Assembly: GCA_903900265.1 (NCBI GenBank)
Contig: CAIUMM010000210.1
Location: forward strand, 1 to 64,000
Origin: an uncultured Pseudomonadota bacterium
Lineage (GTDB): Bacteria; Myxococcota_A; UBA796; SXON01
DNA length: 64,000 bases
Reading direction: 5' to 3'
Of this stretch, positions 40,742 through 49,620 are shown in pieces (within the stretch, counting starts at the first letter, position 1; every line of letters begins with the position of its first letter). Under the pieces are notes generated by a model. That model searched no databases and had not been told where the DNA came from. It saw only the letters and a list, made by a program, of their open reading frames with translations. A program made the position numbers and the translations under genes.

Positions 40742-43573
40742 ATGAATCTCCTCTTTGTGCTTTCGCTGCTCGGTTGCTCTCAGATCCAAGACCTGATGGG
40801 GCAGAGCGATGCTCCCCCGCCGGTCGCTCAGCCCGCTGCCGCCCCGGCCCCGAAGCCCAAGGCGGTGGTCACGCCGTTCATGGCGGGCAAATATGCAGAG
40901 GCGCTGCCGGATCTCGAGAAGGCGCTGGCCGCGACTCCGACCGACGACGCCGCGTGGGACGCGGTGGAGCTGGCGGCGCTGCGCGGTGGACAGTCCGCGG
41001 CGTTGTTGGACCGCCTGTCCGCCGATCAGGCGATTGGAGGCCGGGTCGACCGCCATCAGGCCCTGCGCGCGGAGCTCGCGCTGAGCAGCAACCGAGCGGC
41101 GGACGCGCTGACCGCCGCGCGGGCGCTGGAAGCGTTGAACGCCGGAGATAGCGCGGCGCTGGTCGTGCGCGCGGTCCGCGCGGGCGCGGCCAAGCCCGAG
41201 GGGCTGCCGCCGGTGGTGGAGGCGTTCTTGAAGGCTGCCGCCGAGGCCGACGCGCCGCTCACCCCCGAGGTCGAGGCCTTGACGGGCGCGCGCGCTGCGC
41301 TGCTCCGCGCGGAGATCAAGGCCGGCCGCGGCGACACCGCGGGTGCGTTGACGGCGTTGTCGACTGCGACGGCATCGGGCGCGCTCGGCTGGCGGATCGC
41401 TCTGGCGCGGCTGCAGTGGGAGTCGGACGCTGCGGCGGGCTGGACCGCGGCGCAGGCCGCGGTGGAGGCCTCTACGAAAGCGGGGGATCTCCTCGGTGCG
41501 GCGTTGTTGCTGGATGCCGGCAAGCTGCACGCATACCGCCAATGGAAGCCTCAGGTGCTGGCGGACGCGGCAGCGGCTGCGCGCAAGTCCGCCGAAGATG
41601 CCGGGAACGTCGTGGCTGCGGGCGCTTTTGCCGGCGTTCAAGCCGATGCCCTGCTTCACCTTGGCAGCCCCGCCGATGCGCGTGCCGCCGCCACGGTCGC
41701 GGCAGCCCAGCCCGGAGCGACGGGCAAGTGGCGCCTCGCGCTCGCTTCTGCGATGTTGGGCGACGCGACCGGCGCTGGCGCAGCGGCCGAAGGGCTCTCG
41801 GAGACCGAAGGGCGCGCGATTCGCGACCTCGCGACGGCGATGCGCGGCGGGACTGTCGCGTTGCCGTCCGCAGGTCTGACCGGCGATGACGCTGCCTGGC
41901 AGGCCCTCCTCGGCGCAGGTTGGCAGGTCGACATGGCTGGCGCGGCGTCGCGCGCGGCGGCGGCGGCGCAGTCTCCGGATCTCCGGCTTTGGGGACAGCT
42001 CTGGTCGAGCCGAGGCGCGGTGGCGGATGCTCCGAGCACGCCGGCGATGCAAGCCGAAAACGCGGTACGTGCCTTTGTGTCTGCGGGCACGGCCGGCACC
42101 GTCGCCAATCCGGACCACCCCTACGCTGCGCACTGGCAGACGCTGCTCACCCACGGCACCGCAGCGCCCGGGGACGCAGATATCGCGGCGTACACCCGGC
42201 TGATCAGCTCGGTCGATGGCGGCTTTGCTGATCAGGCCGGCACGGAGATGAACGACCTCTCGGCGGTGCTCGCCGATTGGAAGTCCGGGCCGCTCTCGCC
42301 GGTGGTCGTCATGGACGGCCCTCGCGCGGTGGAGCTGGAGCGCCTGACCGCGTCTCCGAGCCGGCTCACCGACGACGACGCGCTGGCGATGCGCGTGTCG
42401 TGGCACGCCTGGCGGCAGCGGGACGAGGATCGCAGCCGGCTGTGGACCCACGGCGTCTCGCCCGTGGCGGCTGGGGTCGCGACCCCGGAGCGCGTCGTCA
42501 GCTTGTGGACCGCGGTGGCGCGTCAGCGCGCGGCGGTCTTGGCGTGGCTGGGTGGCGCGGGCGCGTACCCTACGGCCTCCGCCGGCGAGATCGATACGGC
42601 CTCGGTAGAGCTTCGCCTGCTCCCGCGCAAAGCCGGCTCGCTGGACGACGTGCGGGCGAACATCGGCCACTCGGCCTTGCTCTCGTTCGTGCCGATGAGC
42701 AGCGGCGGATGGGAGGCGTTGTACCTCACCGATCATGGTCACACCCGCTTTGCGGTGGAGGCCGAAACCTTGAAGGCGCTCTCGGACTACCTCGGGTCGG
42801 TCAAGGTCGGGAAGGCGCGCCTTGCGTCGGGGGATCGCGTTCGGCAGGCGCTGCTCGACAAGCACGCGGACGTGCTGACCGGGTATGGCAACTACTTCAT
42901 CGTCGGGCCCGATCCGTTGGGCGCGCTGCCCGTGGACGCGCTGCCTGAGCAGTCGCAGGGGTTGCGCTACTTGGCCGCCATTCGGCATACATTCTACTAC
43001 CCGAACTTCAGCGCGATCACCCCGCCTACGTTCGAAGAGAACGACTACACCACGACCATGCTCGCGGTGGTGGGCGAAGCCACGGCGGCGGAGACGATCA
43101 AGCGGATGTTCCCCGACGCGGTCATCTTGCAAGGCAAGGCGGCGACCCGGGACGCGTGGATCAAAGAAGCGCCCCGGTCTCGTTACTTCCACTTCCAGGG
43201 GCTCGCGGCCTCGGAGTCGGGCGGGTTTGTGATGCCCGGTGGCGGGACGCTGGAGCTCGCGGACATCGCCGTGACCCCCTCCGTCGCTCGCACCGTTGCG
43301 GTGATCTGCACCGCGGACACGGCCCAGACGCTCGCGCGGATGAGCGCCTTCCACGCGGCCGGCACCGGAGATTTTTTCACCACCGGCATCGGCACAAATG
43401 TGTCGTTCAACGACCGGATGTCCGATCGGTTCTGGGACGCGACGAACAAGCGCCTGCCGATCTGGAAGGCGGTGGGCGAGCCGCGGATGCAGGCGGCCAA
43501 GGAGGTGGATCCGCAAGGCGAAACCCAACCGGGCCTGTGGGGCGGCTTGATGAGCGCGGGGCGGCTGCAGTAG
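40742..43573 (+). CDS. TPR-like lipoprotein with a C-terminal CHAT-like domain
   Basis: 943 residues. The signal peptide has a lipobox (LFVLSLLGCSQ). An Ala-rich alpha-helical repeat region of about 550 residues follows, TPR-like (GKYAEALPDLEKALAATPTD, RAADALTAARALEALNAGD). The C-terminal ~330 residues resemble a CHAT (caspase-like) domain: a beta core (YFIVGPDPLGALPVDALPEQ, YLAAIRHTFYYPN), TTTMLAVVGEATAAETIKRM, RSRYFHFQGLAASESGGF and VAVICTADTAQTLARM. The Cys of the CHAT dyad may be kept (VICTAD), but the usual catalytic HG is not clear (HFQGLA), so activity is doubtful. CHAT recognition is by pattern only. It starts 10 bases after the pseudokinase and ends three bases before the YD-repeat gene. 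Confidence 0.7.
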   Translation: MNLLFVLSLLGCSQIQDLMGQSDAPPPVAQPAAAPAPKPKAVVTPFMAGKYAEALPDLEKALAATPTDDAAWDAVELAALRGGQSAALLDRLSADQAIGGRVDRHQALRAELALSSNRAADALTAARALEALNAGDSAALVVRAVRAGAAKPEGLPPVVEAFLKAAAEADAPLTPEVEALTGARAALLRAEIKAGRGDTAGALTALSTATASGALGWRIALARLQWESDAAAGWTAAQAAVEASTKAGDLLGAALLLDAGKLHAYRQWKPQVLADAAAAARKSAEDAGNVVAAGAFAGVQADALLHLGSPADARAAATVAAAQPGATGKWRLALASAMLGDATGAGAAAEGLSETEGRAIRDLATAMRGGTVALPSAGLTGDDAAWQALLGAGWQVDMAGAASRAAAAAQSPDLRLWGQLWSSRGAVADAPSTPAMQAENAVRAFVSAGTAGTVANPDHPYAAHWQTLLTHGTAAPGDADIAAYTRLISSVDGGFADQAGTEMNDLSAVLADWKSGPLSPVVVMDGPRAVELERLTASPSRLTDDDALAMRVSWHAWRQRDEDRSRLWTHGVSPVAAGVATPERVVSLWTAVARQRAAVLAWLGGAGAYPTASAGEIDTASVELRLLPRKAGSLDDVRANIGHSALLSFVPMSSGGWEALYLTDHGHTRFAVEAETLKALSDYLGSVKVGKARLASGDRVRQALLDKHADVLTGYGNYFIVGPDPLGALPVDALPEQSQGLRYLAAIRHTFYYPNFSAITPPTFEENDYTTTMLAVVGEATAAETIKRMFPDAVILQGKAATRDAWIKEAPRSRYFHFQGLAASESGGFVMPGGGTLELADIAVTPSVARTVAVICTADTAQTLARMSAFHAAGTGDFFTTGIGTNVSFNDRMSDRFWDATNKRLPIWKAVGEPRMQAAKEVDPQGETQPGLWGGLMSAGRLQ

Positions 43574-43576
43574 GTC

Positions 43577-46500
43577 GTGCCCGCCGCGGCTCTCCCGGGC
43601 GCGCTGCTGCTGGGGCCTTTGGGGTGGATGTCCCTGGGCCCGACGCTCGCGGACGGTGAACGGCTCTGGTTTGACAGCGCTTGTTCTGTTCAGGTCGTCG
43701 CCGTCGATCTCGAGGCGGAGGAGCGCGGCCTCGAGCTGGTGCGTCGCTGGGGCCGCGAGGGCTGGACGTGGGTAGAGCAACCGGTGTCCGACACCGGCGC
43801 GATCGCGATCCTGCGCGACGCCGCCGGAAACTACATCGGGCGGGCGCGCGGCGAGACGCGGCTGCAGCGCACCGCCTCGCGGCCGGCGATCAACACCAAA
43901 GGTCAGGTGGTAGGCACCGAGGACCGTTGGGCGACCGCAACGGGCGACGTCGCGACCTTGCGCTGGGAGGGCGGCAGCCTCGCTCAGGTCAGCGGCCCCC
44001 GCGGTCAGACCACGTACAGCTACGTCGCCGGGGCGCTCACGCGCATCCAGACCGGCGATGGCGGGGTGGTGAACCTCGCTCCCGGGCTGATCCAGACGCC
44101 GGCGGCCACCTGGCGGTGTCAGGTGGAGGGCGCGGGCACGAACATCGAGGTCGGTGGTTCGCGCTGGCGCGTCGAGGGGAGCCGGGAGGGCGGAAAGCAG
44201 CGAGTCACCGATCCTGCCGGCGGCGTCACCGAGACCCGCTGGGAGCGCGGCGCGCTCACCGGCTGGACCGATCCCGGTGGCGGAGTGACGCGCGTGGAGC
44301 GCAGCGCGGGCCGAGTGACCCGGCTGTCGAGCGCGGCGGGCTCGTGGAGCTTTGCGTGGTCGGGGGCCGCGGAGCAGCCGCAGCTGACGGGGCTCAACGG
44401 GACCGGATCGTGGAGCCTCGCGTACGACGCTGCCGGCAACGTGAAGGCGCTAACCGACCCGTTGGGGCGCTTGGCGACCTGGTCCTTCGGAGGCGACGGT
44501 CTTGTGCGGAACTGGGGACGCGGCTCGCCGAAGCGGGTGTGGGAGCGGGACAGCTCCGGAAGGGTGACAGGCCTTGGGGAAGGCAGTCGGGTCGGCCTCC
44601 GGCGCGACAGCGCAGGGCGCATCGTCGGAATCGGCGACGGCGCCGGCGGTGAATGGCGCATGGTGCGCGCCGTAGACGGTCGCATCTCGGAGGTGAGCGA
44701 TCCCGGGGGAGCCCGCTGGCTGTTGACCTGGGACGCCGTCGGTCGCTTGGTCGAGCTCAGCGACCCAGTGGGCCGGATCACCCGCGTGTCGCGCACCGCA
44801 GCCGGCATCGCCACGGTCACCATCGAGGGGCAATCCTGGCAGTTCGGTCGGGACTCCGAAGGACGCGCGACCTCCGCGGAAGATCCCTGGGGCCGTCGCT
44901 GGACCGTCAGCCGGGACGCGCTGGGCCGAGCGGTCGCGGTGGGGCGCCCGGACCAGACCACGATTCGGATCCCAAGGGATGCGCTGGGCAACATCGTCGG
45001 CGTTCAGGACAGCGGCAACGCTTACGGCAATGATTTTGCGATCACCCGCGACGTCGCAGGGCGTCCGGTGGCGTGGTCCCGGGGGCGCGCGTCGGGCGCG
45101 TGGACGTGGGAGGCCGACCGTCTGAGCGGCGTGCGTGGGCCGGGCGTGCAATTTGAGGTTCAGCGCGACGCTGCCGGGCAGATCACCGGGGTGGAGCTCG
45201 GGAGCGGGGAGCGTTGGACCCTCGCCCGCGACGAGGCGGGGCGGGTGCTGCGCGTGGATGGCGTGGGTGCGGTGACCCTGGGGAGGGACACCGCAGGGCG
45301 AGTCGTGTCGTTGCTGGGCCCGGCGGGTGATCTGCGCGTCGAGCGGGACGGTCGGGGCTTGGTCTCGCGGGTGCGCGCGCAAGACCGCAGCTGGGGTTTT
45401 CGGCGCGACGCCGCCGGGCGACTGACCAGCGTAGACGCGCCGGAAGACGTGCGCCTCGGCGTGGATCGAGACGCCGCGGGCCGACCGTTGCTCGCGCGGT
45501 TCAGCGACGGCTCGCTGGCGCGCTATGTCTGGGACCGATCGGGCGTCGCCGTGATGTTGCAGGACGCCGACGGCGCATTGACCGCGGTCACCGGTTGGAC
45601 CCTCGATGGGCTGGGGCGGATCACCCGGCTGCGGGGGGAGGTGCCGGTACTGTTGCAGCGCGATCCGTTGGGGGCGCTGATCGTGCAGGAGGGGACCGAG
45701 GTCTGGAGCCGCGGTGCGGACCGCGTCGAAGGGCCGGGCGACGCTATGCTGGCCTGGGACCGCGAGGGGCGACCCGCGCAAGCGCAGATGCCTCCGGGCG
45801 CGCCCCCGGCATGGGGCGTCGCGGACGGGCGCGTGGATTGGGTGACCGACGTGGAGGGCGCGCTGTCGCAGATCAGCGGCGGTCGCGGGACGGTCACCCT
45901 CGCGCATGATGCGCTGGGACGCTTGACCGGGTGGACTGCGCCTACGTTGCGCGCCGGTGCTACCGCGATGACCGTCGCGCGTGACGCGCTGGGGCGCTTG
46001 GTCTCGGTGGGGCCGACCGGGGGCGTACGTCGCGAGGCGCTCGGATGGGAGGGCCTGCTCGCGCTCGCCGGCAGCCCGCGAGCCAGCGTCGCGGACATTG
46101 GACAAGGGCGCCCAGGCGGCGGCGTGCTCGTGGATGCGCGCAGGACGCCGTTGCTGGTCGCGCCGTTGGGGCGGGTGTCGGTCGCGCCCTCGGGTTTGCC
46201 GCTCACCGCCGCGACCGGCGAAGTCGGCGCCGCCGGGCGGTTTCAACCGGTGGCCGGCGGGCCGCTGCTTGGTCTGTTGGACGCGATCGACCCGGTGTCG
46301 GGCCAGTCTACGAGCGCGCCGTGGCCGATGCCCGGCGTGGCGCGGGGTTGGGAGGTGCGGTCCAGCGAGTCGCCGTGGCCGGAGCCCGATGCCCACGCCA
46401 GCCCGGTGTGGGACCCGCAGCCCTTCGCTGCGGAAGCGCCGTGGGGCGATCCGCTCGCTTTGCTGGTCGCGGTCGGCGAGCTACCGAACGGGGGGCCTCG

Positions 46501-46777
46501 CACCGAGTCTGCGCCGGGCTTGCCGTGGATGCCGCTGAGCCTGTCCCCGTCGGTGCCATCACCGATCCCGGATCCCGAGGCGGTGGATCTGCGGCTGGGG
46601 GCGATCGAGGCGTGGGTGCTCGCTCGGGCGCGGTCTCCGGTCAACCCGGCGGAGGCCTCCGATCTGGCGACGGCGGCGCTGTGCGACTACGGCGCGCAGC
46701 TTGGTGGCTCGCTCGGATCCGGGATGGACACCGTCACGTCCTGCGTGTTGTTGTCGGTGTTGGACTCTCGGAACTGA
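43577..46777 (+). CDS. RHS/YD-repeat wrapper-like protein
   Basis: 1066 residues. Residues ~70-880 are tens of degenerate YD-type repeats, recognisable by recurring RDAAGRxxxV, RDALGRLV and DPxGRxTR cores (e.g. VERSAGRVTRL, DSAGRIVGIGDG, RDALGRAVAVG). RHS proteins fold such repeats into a hollow shell. The C-terminal ~190 residues (Pro-rich, ending DTVTSCVLLSVLDSRN) contain no toxin I recognise and no clear RHS core cleavage motif. No classic signal peptide, though the first 25 residues are hydrophobic (ALPGALLLGPLGWMSLGP). GTG start, three bases after the CHAT-like gene. The 3' end overlaps the convergent lysyl oxidase gene by 91 bases. Confidence 0.88.
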   Translation: MPAAALPGALLLGPLGWMSLGPTLADGERLWFDSACSVQVVAVDLEAEERGLELVRRWGREGWTWVEQPVSDTGAIAILRDAAGNYIGRARGETRLQRTASRPAINTKGQVVGTEDRWATATGDVATLRWEGGSLAQVSGPRGQTTYSYVAGALTRIQTGDGGVVNLAPGLIQTPAATWRCQVEGAGTNIEVGGSRWRVEGSREGGKQRVTDPAGGVTETRWERGALTGWTDPGGGVTRVERSAGRVTRLSSAAGSWSFAWSGAAEQPQLTGLNGTGSWSLAYDAAGNVKALTDPLGRLATWSFGGDGLVRNWGRGSPKRVWERDSSGRVTGLGEGSRVGLRRDSAGRIVGIGDGAGGEWRMVRAVDGRISEVSDPGGARWLLTWDAVGRLVELSDPVGRITRVSRTAAGIATVTIEGQSWQFGRDSEGRATSAEDPWGRRWTVSRDALGRAVAVGRPDQTTIRIPRDALGNIVGVQDSGNAYGNDFAITRDVAGRPVAWSRGRASGAWTWEADRLSGVRGPGVQFEVQRDAAGQITGVELGSGERWTLARDEAGRVLRVDGVGAVTLGRDTAGRVVSLLGPAGDLRVERDGRGLVSRVRAQDRSWGFRRDAAGRLTSVDAPEDVRLGVDRDAAGRPLLARFSDGSLARYVWDRSGVAVMLQDADGALTAVTGWTLDGLGRITRLRGEVPVLLQRDPLGALIVQEGTEVWSRGADRVEGPGDAMLAWDREGRPAQAQMPPGAPPAWGVADGRVDWVTDVEGALSQISGGRGTVTLAHDALGRLTGWTAPTLRAGATAMTVARDALGRLVSVGPTGGVRREALGWEGLLALAGSPRASVADIGQGRPGGGVLVDARRTPLLVAPLGRVSVAPSGLPLTAATGEVGAAGRFQPVAGGPLLGLLDAIDPVSGQSTSAPWPMPGVARGWEVRSSESPWPEPDAHASPVWDPQPFAAEAPWGDPLALLVAVGELPNGGPRTESAPGLPWMPLSLSPSVPSPIPDPEAVDLRLGAIEAWVLARARSPVNPAEASDLATAALCDYGAQLGGSLGSGMDTVTSCVLLSVLDSRN

Positions 46778-47544
46778 TGGTCGGGGTCGAGGGTCACCCG
46801 CAGCGTGTAGTCGCCGGCGGGGAGGTCGGTCACGTCCATCCATTGGCAGTCGAGGAAGCTGTCGTAGTTGTCGGCCCAGCCCGCGGAGATGCCTTGATCG
46901 CCGCAGGTGTAGCGCGGCGTTCCCGAGGTGCTCACCGGCTCAGAGTCCATCAAGCAGAACGCCTGCTTGCGACCGGTCAGCAGCGTGGTTCCGGCTGAGT
47001 CGGCGATGGTGTAGGCGGCGTAGCCGTTGAAGTGGTAGTGAAAGTGGCAGTCTGACCAGCCGAACTGGTCGGGATGGTCCTCAGGCTTGCCTAAGATCAA
47101 GTCGGCCGTGCCGAGGTTGGGCGTAGAGGTGGTGAACCGCAGGATGCGGCGCAGCCCGGGCGCGTCGACGCAGCCCTCGATCACGCCGCAGTCATCGGCC
47201 TCGAACACGCGGTCTTCCAGCATGATTGAGCTTTGCAGCCGACCCTCGTCCAACGAGATGTCGGGCAGCGGACAGGTGCCGTGGAAGTCGGGCTCGGTGC
47301 ACACCGGCTGGGTGCCTTCTTCGCAGCAGGCGGTGCAGCACAGCAGACCTTCGGCGCAGCCGTCCCCGTCCGGATCACAGGCTTCGCCCAGCGCCGCGCC
47401 GGTGTCGGTATCGCTGTCGGTGTCCGCATCGGCGTCGGTATCCGCGTCGGTGTCCGCATCGGTGTCCGCGTCGGCTTCGTGGATGTCCGGCAGACCTTGT
47501 GCAGTATCGGTGGACACCGCGGTGCAAGCGTAGAGGAACCACAT
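46687..47544 (-). CDS. bacterial lysyl oxidase-like copper amine oxidase, lipoprotein
   Basis: 285 residues. A very short signal with lipobox (MWFLYAC), an Asp/Thr-Ala repeat linker (residues 24-48), a Cys-rich dickkopf-like stretch (ACDPDGDGCAEGLLCCTACC) and a lysyl oxidase domain (about 95-270). The copper motif CHFHYH gives His167, His169, His171, equivalent to human LOX His292/294/296. Lys193 (GRKQAFCLMD) and Tyr227 (GWADNYDSF) align with Lys320 and Tyr355, which crosslink into the lysine tyrosylquinone cofactor. LDCQWMDVTDLPAGDYTLRV and the NNTQDV end are also conserved. The reaction would oxidise peptidyl lysine or amines to aldehydes outside the cell. It is convergent with the YD-repeat gene. 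Confidence 0.92.
   Translation of the reverse strand: MWFLYACTAVSTDTAQGLPDIHEADADTDADTDADTDADADTDSDTDTGAALGEACDPDGDGCAEGLLCCTACCEEGTQPVCTEPDFHGTCPLPDISLDEGRLQSSIMLEDRVFEADDCGVIEGCVDAPGLRRILRFTTSTPNLGTADLILGKPEDHPDQFGWSDCHFHYHFNGYAAYTIADSAGTTLLTGRKQAFCLMDSEPVSTSGTPRYTCGDQGISAGWADNYDSFLDCQWMDVTDLPAGDYTLRVTLDPDHQFRESNTDNNTQDVTVSIPDPSEPPSCAP
47401..47475 (-). repeat. Asp/Thr/Ala-encoding tandem repeats in the lysyl oxidase linker
   Basis: Imperfect 6- and 12-base units (GACGCGGATACC-like on the minus strand) encode DADTDADTD and similar. They form an acidic flexible spacer between the lipid anchor and the enzyme domain. Confidence 0.85.
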
Positions 47545-47552
47545 GGCGTCCC

Positions 47553-47558
47553 TATAAT
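47553..47558 (+). promoter_or_regulatory. perfect -10 box (TATAAT) upstream of yggS-like gene
   Basis: TATAAT lies 20 bases before the ATG at 47578; no good -35 is seen at 17 bases upstream. A probable promoter for the plus-strand gene, lying just upstream of the divergent lysyl oxidase start. Confidence 0.4.
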
Positions 47559-47577
47559 CGGGGGATAGGTGGGGAGG

Positions 47578-48306
47578 ATGTCCATCGCCGAAAATCTACG
47601 GGTGGTGCGCGCTGGCATCGCCTCGGCCTGCGCGGCTGCGGGCCGTGACCCTGCGTCTGTCACGCTGATCGCCGTGTCCAAGACCAAGCCGCTCGCTTCG
47701 GTGCTGGAGGCCTACGCTTCCGGCCAGCTGCACTTTGGCGAAAACTACGCGCAAGAGCTGCGCGACAAGACCGACGCGTGCGCCGCGAGCGGCGATGCCG
47801 CGGGCGCCGTGTGGCACTTCATCGGCGCATTGCAGACCAACAAAGCCAAGTATGTCGCACCGCGCGCCGATCTGGTGCACGACGTCGATCGCGTGGAGCT
47901 CGCGGTAGAGCTCGGGCGCCGCGCGGGATCGACCCATCGGGGGCCGCGCTCGGTGGGCGTGCTCCTTGGGGTGAATATTGGTGAAGAACCTCAAAAGTCG
48001 GGTGTGCTCCCAAAGGACGCCCTCGCGCTCGCAGAGCAGATCTACGGGGTTCGGGCGCCGGGCGTGGTCGGCGTGCAGCTGCGGGGCCTGATGTGCATCC
48101 CGCCGGCCGACGCAGATCCGCGTCCCCACTTTGAGCGTCTGCGCGCGCTGCGTGACGAAGGCCTCTCTCGGGGCCTTCCGCTGCACGAATTGTCCATGGG
48201 CATGACGCACGATTACGCCGATGCCATCGCATGTGGCGCCACCTTCGTGCGGGTCGGCACCGCGATCTTCGGGGCGCGCGACTATCCGAAGGCCGTGGTT
48301 TCTTGA
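47578..48306 (+). CDS. YggS/PROSC-family pyridoxal phosphate-binding protein
   Basis: 242 residues. The PLP-lysine block is TLIAVSKTKPLASVLEAYASG, followed by HFGENYAQELRDK, WHFIGALQTNKAKY, VGVLLGVNIGEEPQKSGV, LMCIPPA and LSMGMTHDYADAIACGATFVRVGTAIFGAR. The family is a cytoplasmic TIM-barrel that buffers PLP and has no known catalysis. The ATG has a GGTGGGGAGG stretch directly upstream; a GTG three codons earlier is the alternative. Confidence 0.95.
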   Translation: MSIAENLRVVRAGIASACAAAGRDPASVTLIAVSKTKPLASVLEAYASGQLHFGENYAQELRDKTDACAASGDAAGAVWHFIGALQTNKAKYVAPRADLVHDVDRVELAVELGRRAGSTHRGPRSVGVLLGVNIGEEPQKSGVLPKDALALAEQIYGVRAPGVVGVQLRGLMCIPPADADPRPHFERLRALRDEGLSRGLPLHELSMGMTHDYADAIACGATFVRVGTAIFGARDYPKAVVS

Positions 48307-48317
48307 TAAACGCGGTC

Positions 48318-49034
48318 ATGCGCTCTTCCATCTCCTTTGCTGCTCTCCCCGTCGCTTTGGTTTCGCTGCTGGTCGCTTGCTCCGACAAGCCTGCGAACGG
48401 TGAAGACTCGTTGTTGAACGCCGATGACACCGCGGTGGATTACGGTGACAATCCCATCGTCCCCGAGGAGTTTCAGTACCTCTGGGACGTAGACGCGAGC
48501 GGCTGCGCCGATGACACCGACGCGATCGTGTACCACATGTTCACCGGCGCGGTGAACAACGCCGGAAAGCTGCGCGGCGAAGAGGCTTGGTACTGGTTCT
48601 TCAAGACCCCCGGCTGGGATGACGACTGCGTCGACACCTTCGACGTCGACACCGAAGCGACGGACACCAACTGGGCCGATGATCCGTGCAGCGGCTGCGA
48701 CCTCGAATTCAGCGGCACCTGGGATCTCGCTGACGAAAAGCGCACCTGTCCCGGCTACGACTACGAGGACTTCTTCGCGAACGACAAGGTCAGCGCAGAT
48801 CACTACAACGTCATCGTGATGCTTGACCCGCTGTCTCCGGGCGGAAATCCCAACCAGACCACGCTGGTGATGGCCGCGTTTGAAGACGATGACAACCCGA
48901 ACTCCTACTCGTTCAACGCGGATTTTGCGCGCGGCGACTACGTGCCTGACGTGGAAGGCGACTATGAAGGCTCCGCCGCAGTGACCTGGGTCCCGACCGC
49001 AGGCACCTGCGTGACGTTCAGTTCCAGTGGCTGA
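48318..49034 (+). CDS. lipoprotein of unknown function
   Basis: Not recognised. 238 residues: signal peptide with lipobox (ALVSLLVACSDK), then an acidic protein (rich in Asp/Glu and aromatic residues) with Cys pairs (DDPCSGCDLEF; KRTCPGYDY) and beta-like segments near the end (AVTWVPTAGTCVTFSSSG). It resembles the small secreted lipoproteins common in myxobacterial genomes. A TTG at 48303 is an alternative start. Its stop overlaps the GTG of the next gene by eight bases. Confidence 0.72.
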   Translation: MRSSISFAALPVALVSLLVACSDKPANGEDSLLNADDTAVDYGDNPIVPEEFQYLWDVDASGCADDTDAIVYHMFTGAVNNAGKLRGEEAWYWFFKTPGWDDDCVDTFDVDTEATDTNWADDPCSGCDLEFSGTWDLADEKRTCPGYDYEDFFANDKVSADHYNVIVMLDPLSPGGNPNQTTLVMAAFEDDDNPNSYSFNADFARGDYVPDVEGDYEGSAAVTWVPTAGTCVTFSSSG

Positions 49035-49620
49035 GGTCCCGATCCCGCGGCGCGCGGTGATCTTCGCGGCGCCGATCGCCGTGGGCGTAGCGATCGTGGG
49101 CTCGGGGCTGGCGTGGCTGCTCGCCATCCAGTTCACCACCCGGGAGGCGCGCGGGGCGCGTGTGCACCTCGATGTCACCGCGGCGTGCGATGTGGTGCCG
49201 ACGTTGCGGGCACGGCTGGACGATTTTGGTCTTGCTCCTTCTGTTTCTGCGGGTGGGATCGACTTTACGCTTCCGGGGCTCGAAGACGACCGCGCGCACA
49301 TGTCCGCGGTGCTCGCCGAGGTGGGGCAGCTTGCGGTGGACGGGCAGACGCTGGTGCCGAACCACGCAGGCGTGCAGATCTCCTTGCAAGGCGGCGCGGT
49401 GACGCTGCTCACTCTGGACGTCGCACCCAAAGACAACGCCGCTGTGCTCCTCGACAATCGGGTGATGGAGGTCGTGCAGCAGAACGGCGGCGAGCTGCAG
49501 ATCGCGGCCTGGGCGGACAACAGCTCCGATGCCCTCCGTACGGCCACCGACCGGGCGGTGATCCTGCGGCACCCGCTGCCGTGTGCGGTGACCCTCGCGC
49601 CGCTGGTGGACCTCCCATGA
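49027..49620 (+). CDS. single-pass membrane protein with a periplasmic domain, unknown function
   Basis: Not recognised. 197 residues: an N-terminal membrane helix (about residues 12-35, FAAPIAVGVAIVGSGLAWLL), then a periplasmic domain of alternating beta strands and helices in two related halves (ARLDDFGLAPSVSAGGIDFT; AVGQL- and NAAVLLDNRVMEVVQQNGGE-type), loosely like ferredoxin-like P1 domains. GTG start inside the end of the previous gene. Its stop overlaps the next gene by ATGA, so translation is coupled. Confidence 0.65.
   Translation: MAEVPIPRRAVIFAAPIAVGVAIVGSGLAWLLAIQFTTREARGARVHLDVTAACDVVPTLRARLDDFGLAPSVSAGGIDFTLPGLEDDRAHMSAVLAEVGQLAVDGQTLVPNHAGVQISLQGGAVTLLTLDVAPKDNAAVLLDNRVMEVVQQNGGELQIAAWADNSSDALRTATDRAVILRHPLPCAVTLAPLVDLP

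Noticed and set aside
40676-43780. Minus-strand open frame of about 1034 codons opposite the TPR/CHAT-like gene
   Set aside because: Arg/Gly/His-rich composition with no domain or signal; it is the antisense shadow expected in high-GC DNA with a strong third-codon bias on the plus strand.
44450-46396. Minus-strand 648-codon open frame opposite the YD-repeat gene
   Set aside because: Pro/Arg-rich antisense shadow; the plus-strand frame has clear periodic YD repeats.
46200-46777. C-terminus of the YD-repeat protein considered as a polymorphic toxin domain
   Set aside because: Pro-rich sequence without recognisable nuclease, deaminase or other toxin motif, and no small immunity-type gene follows on the same strand.
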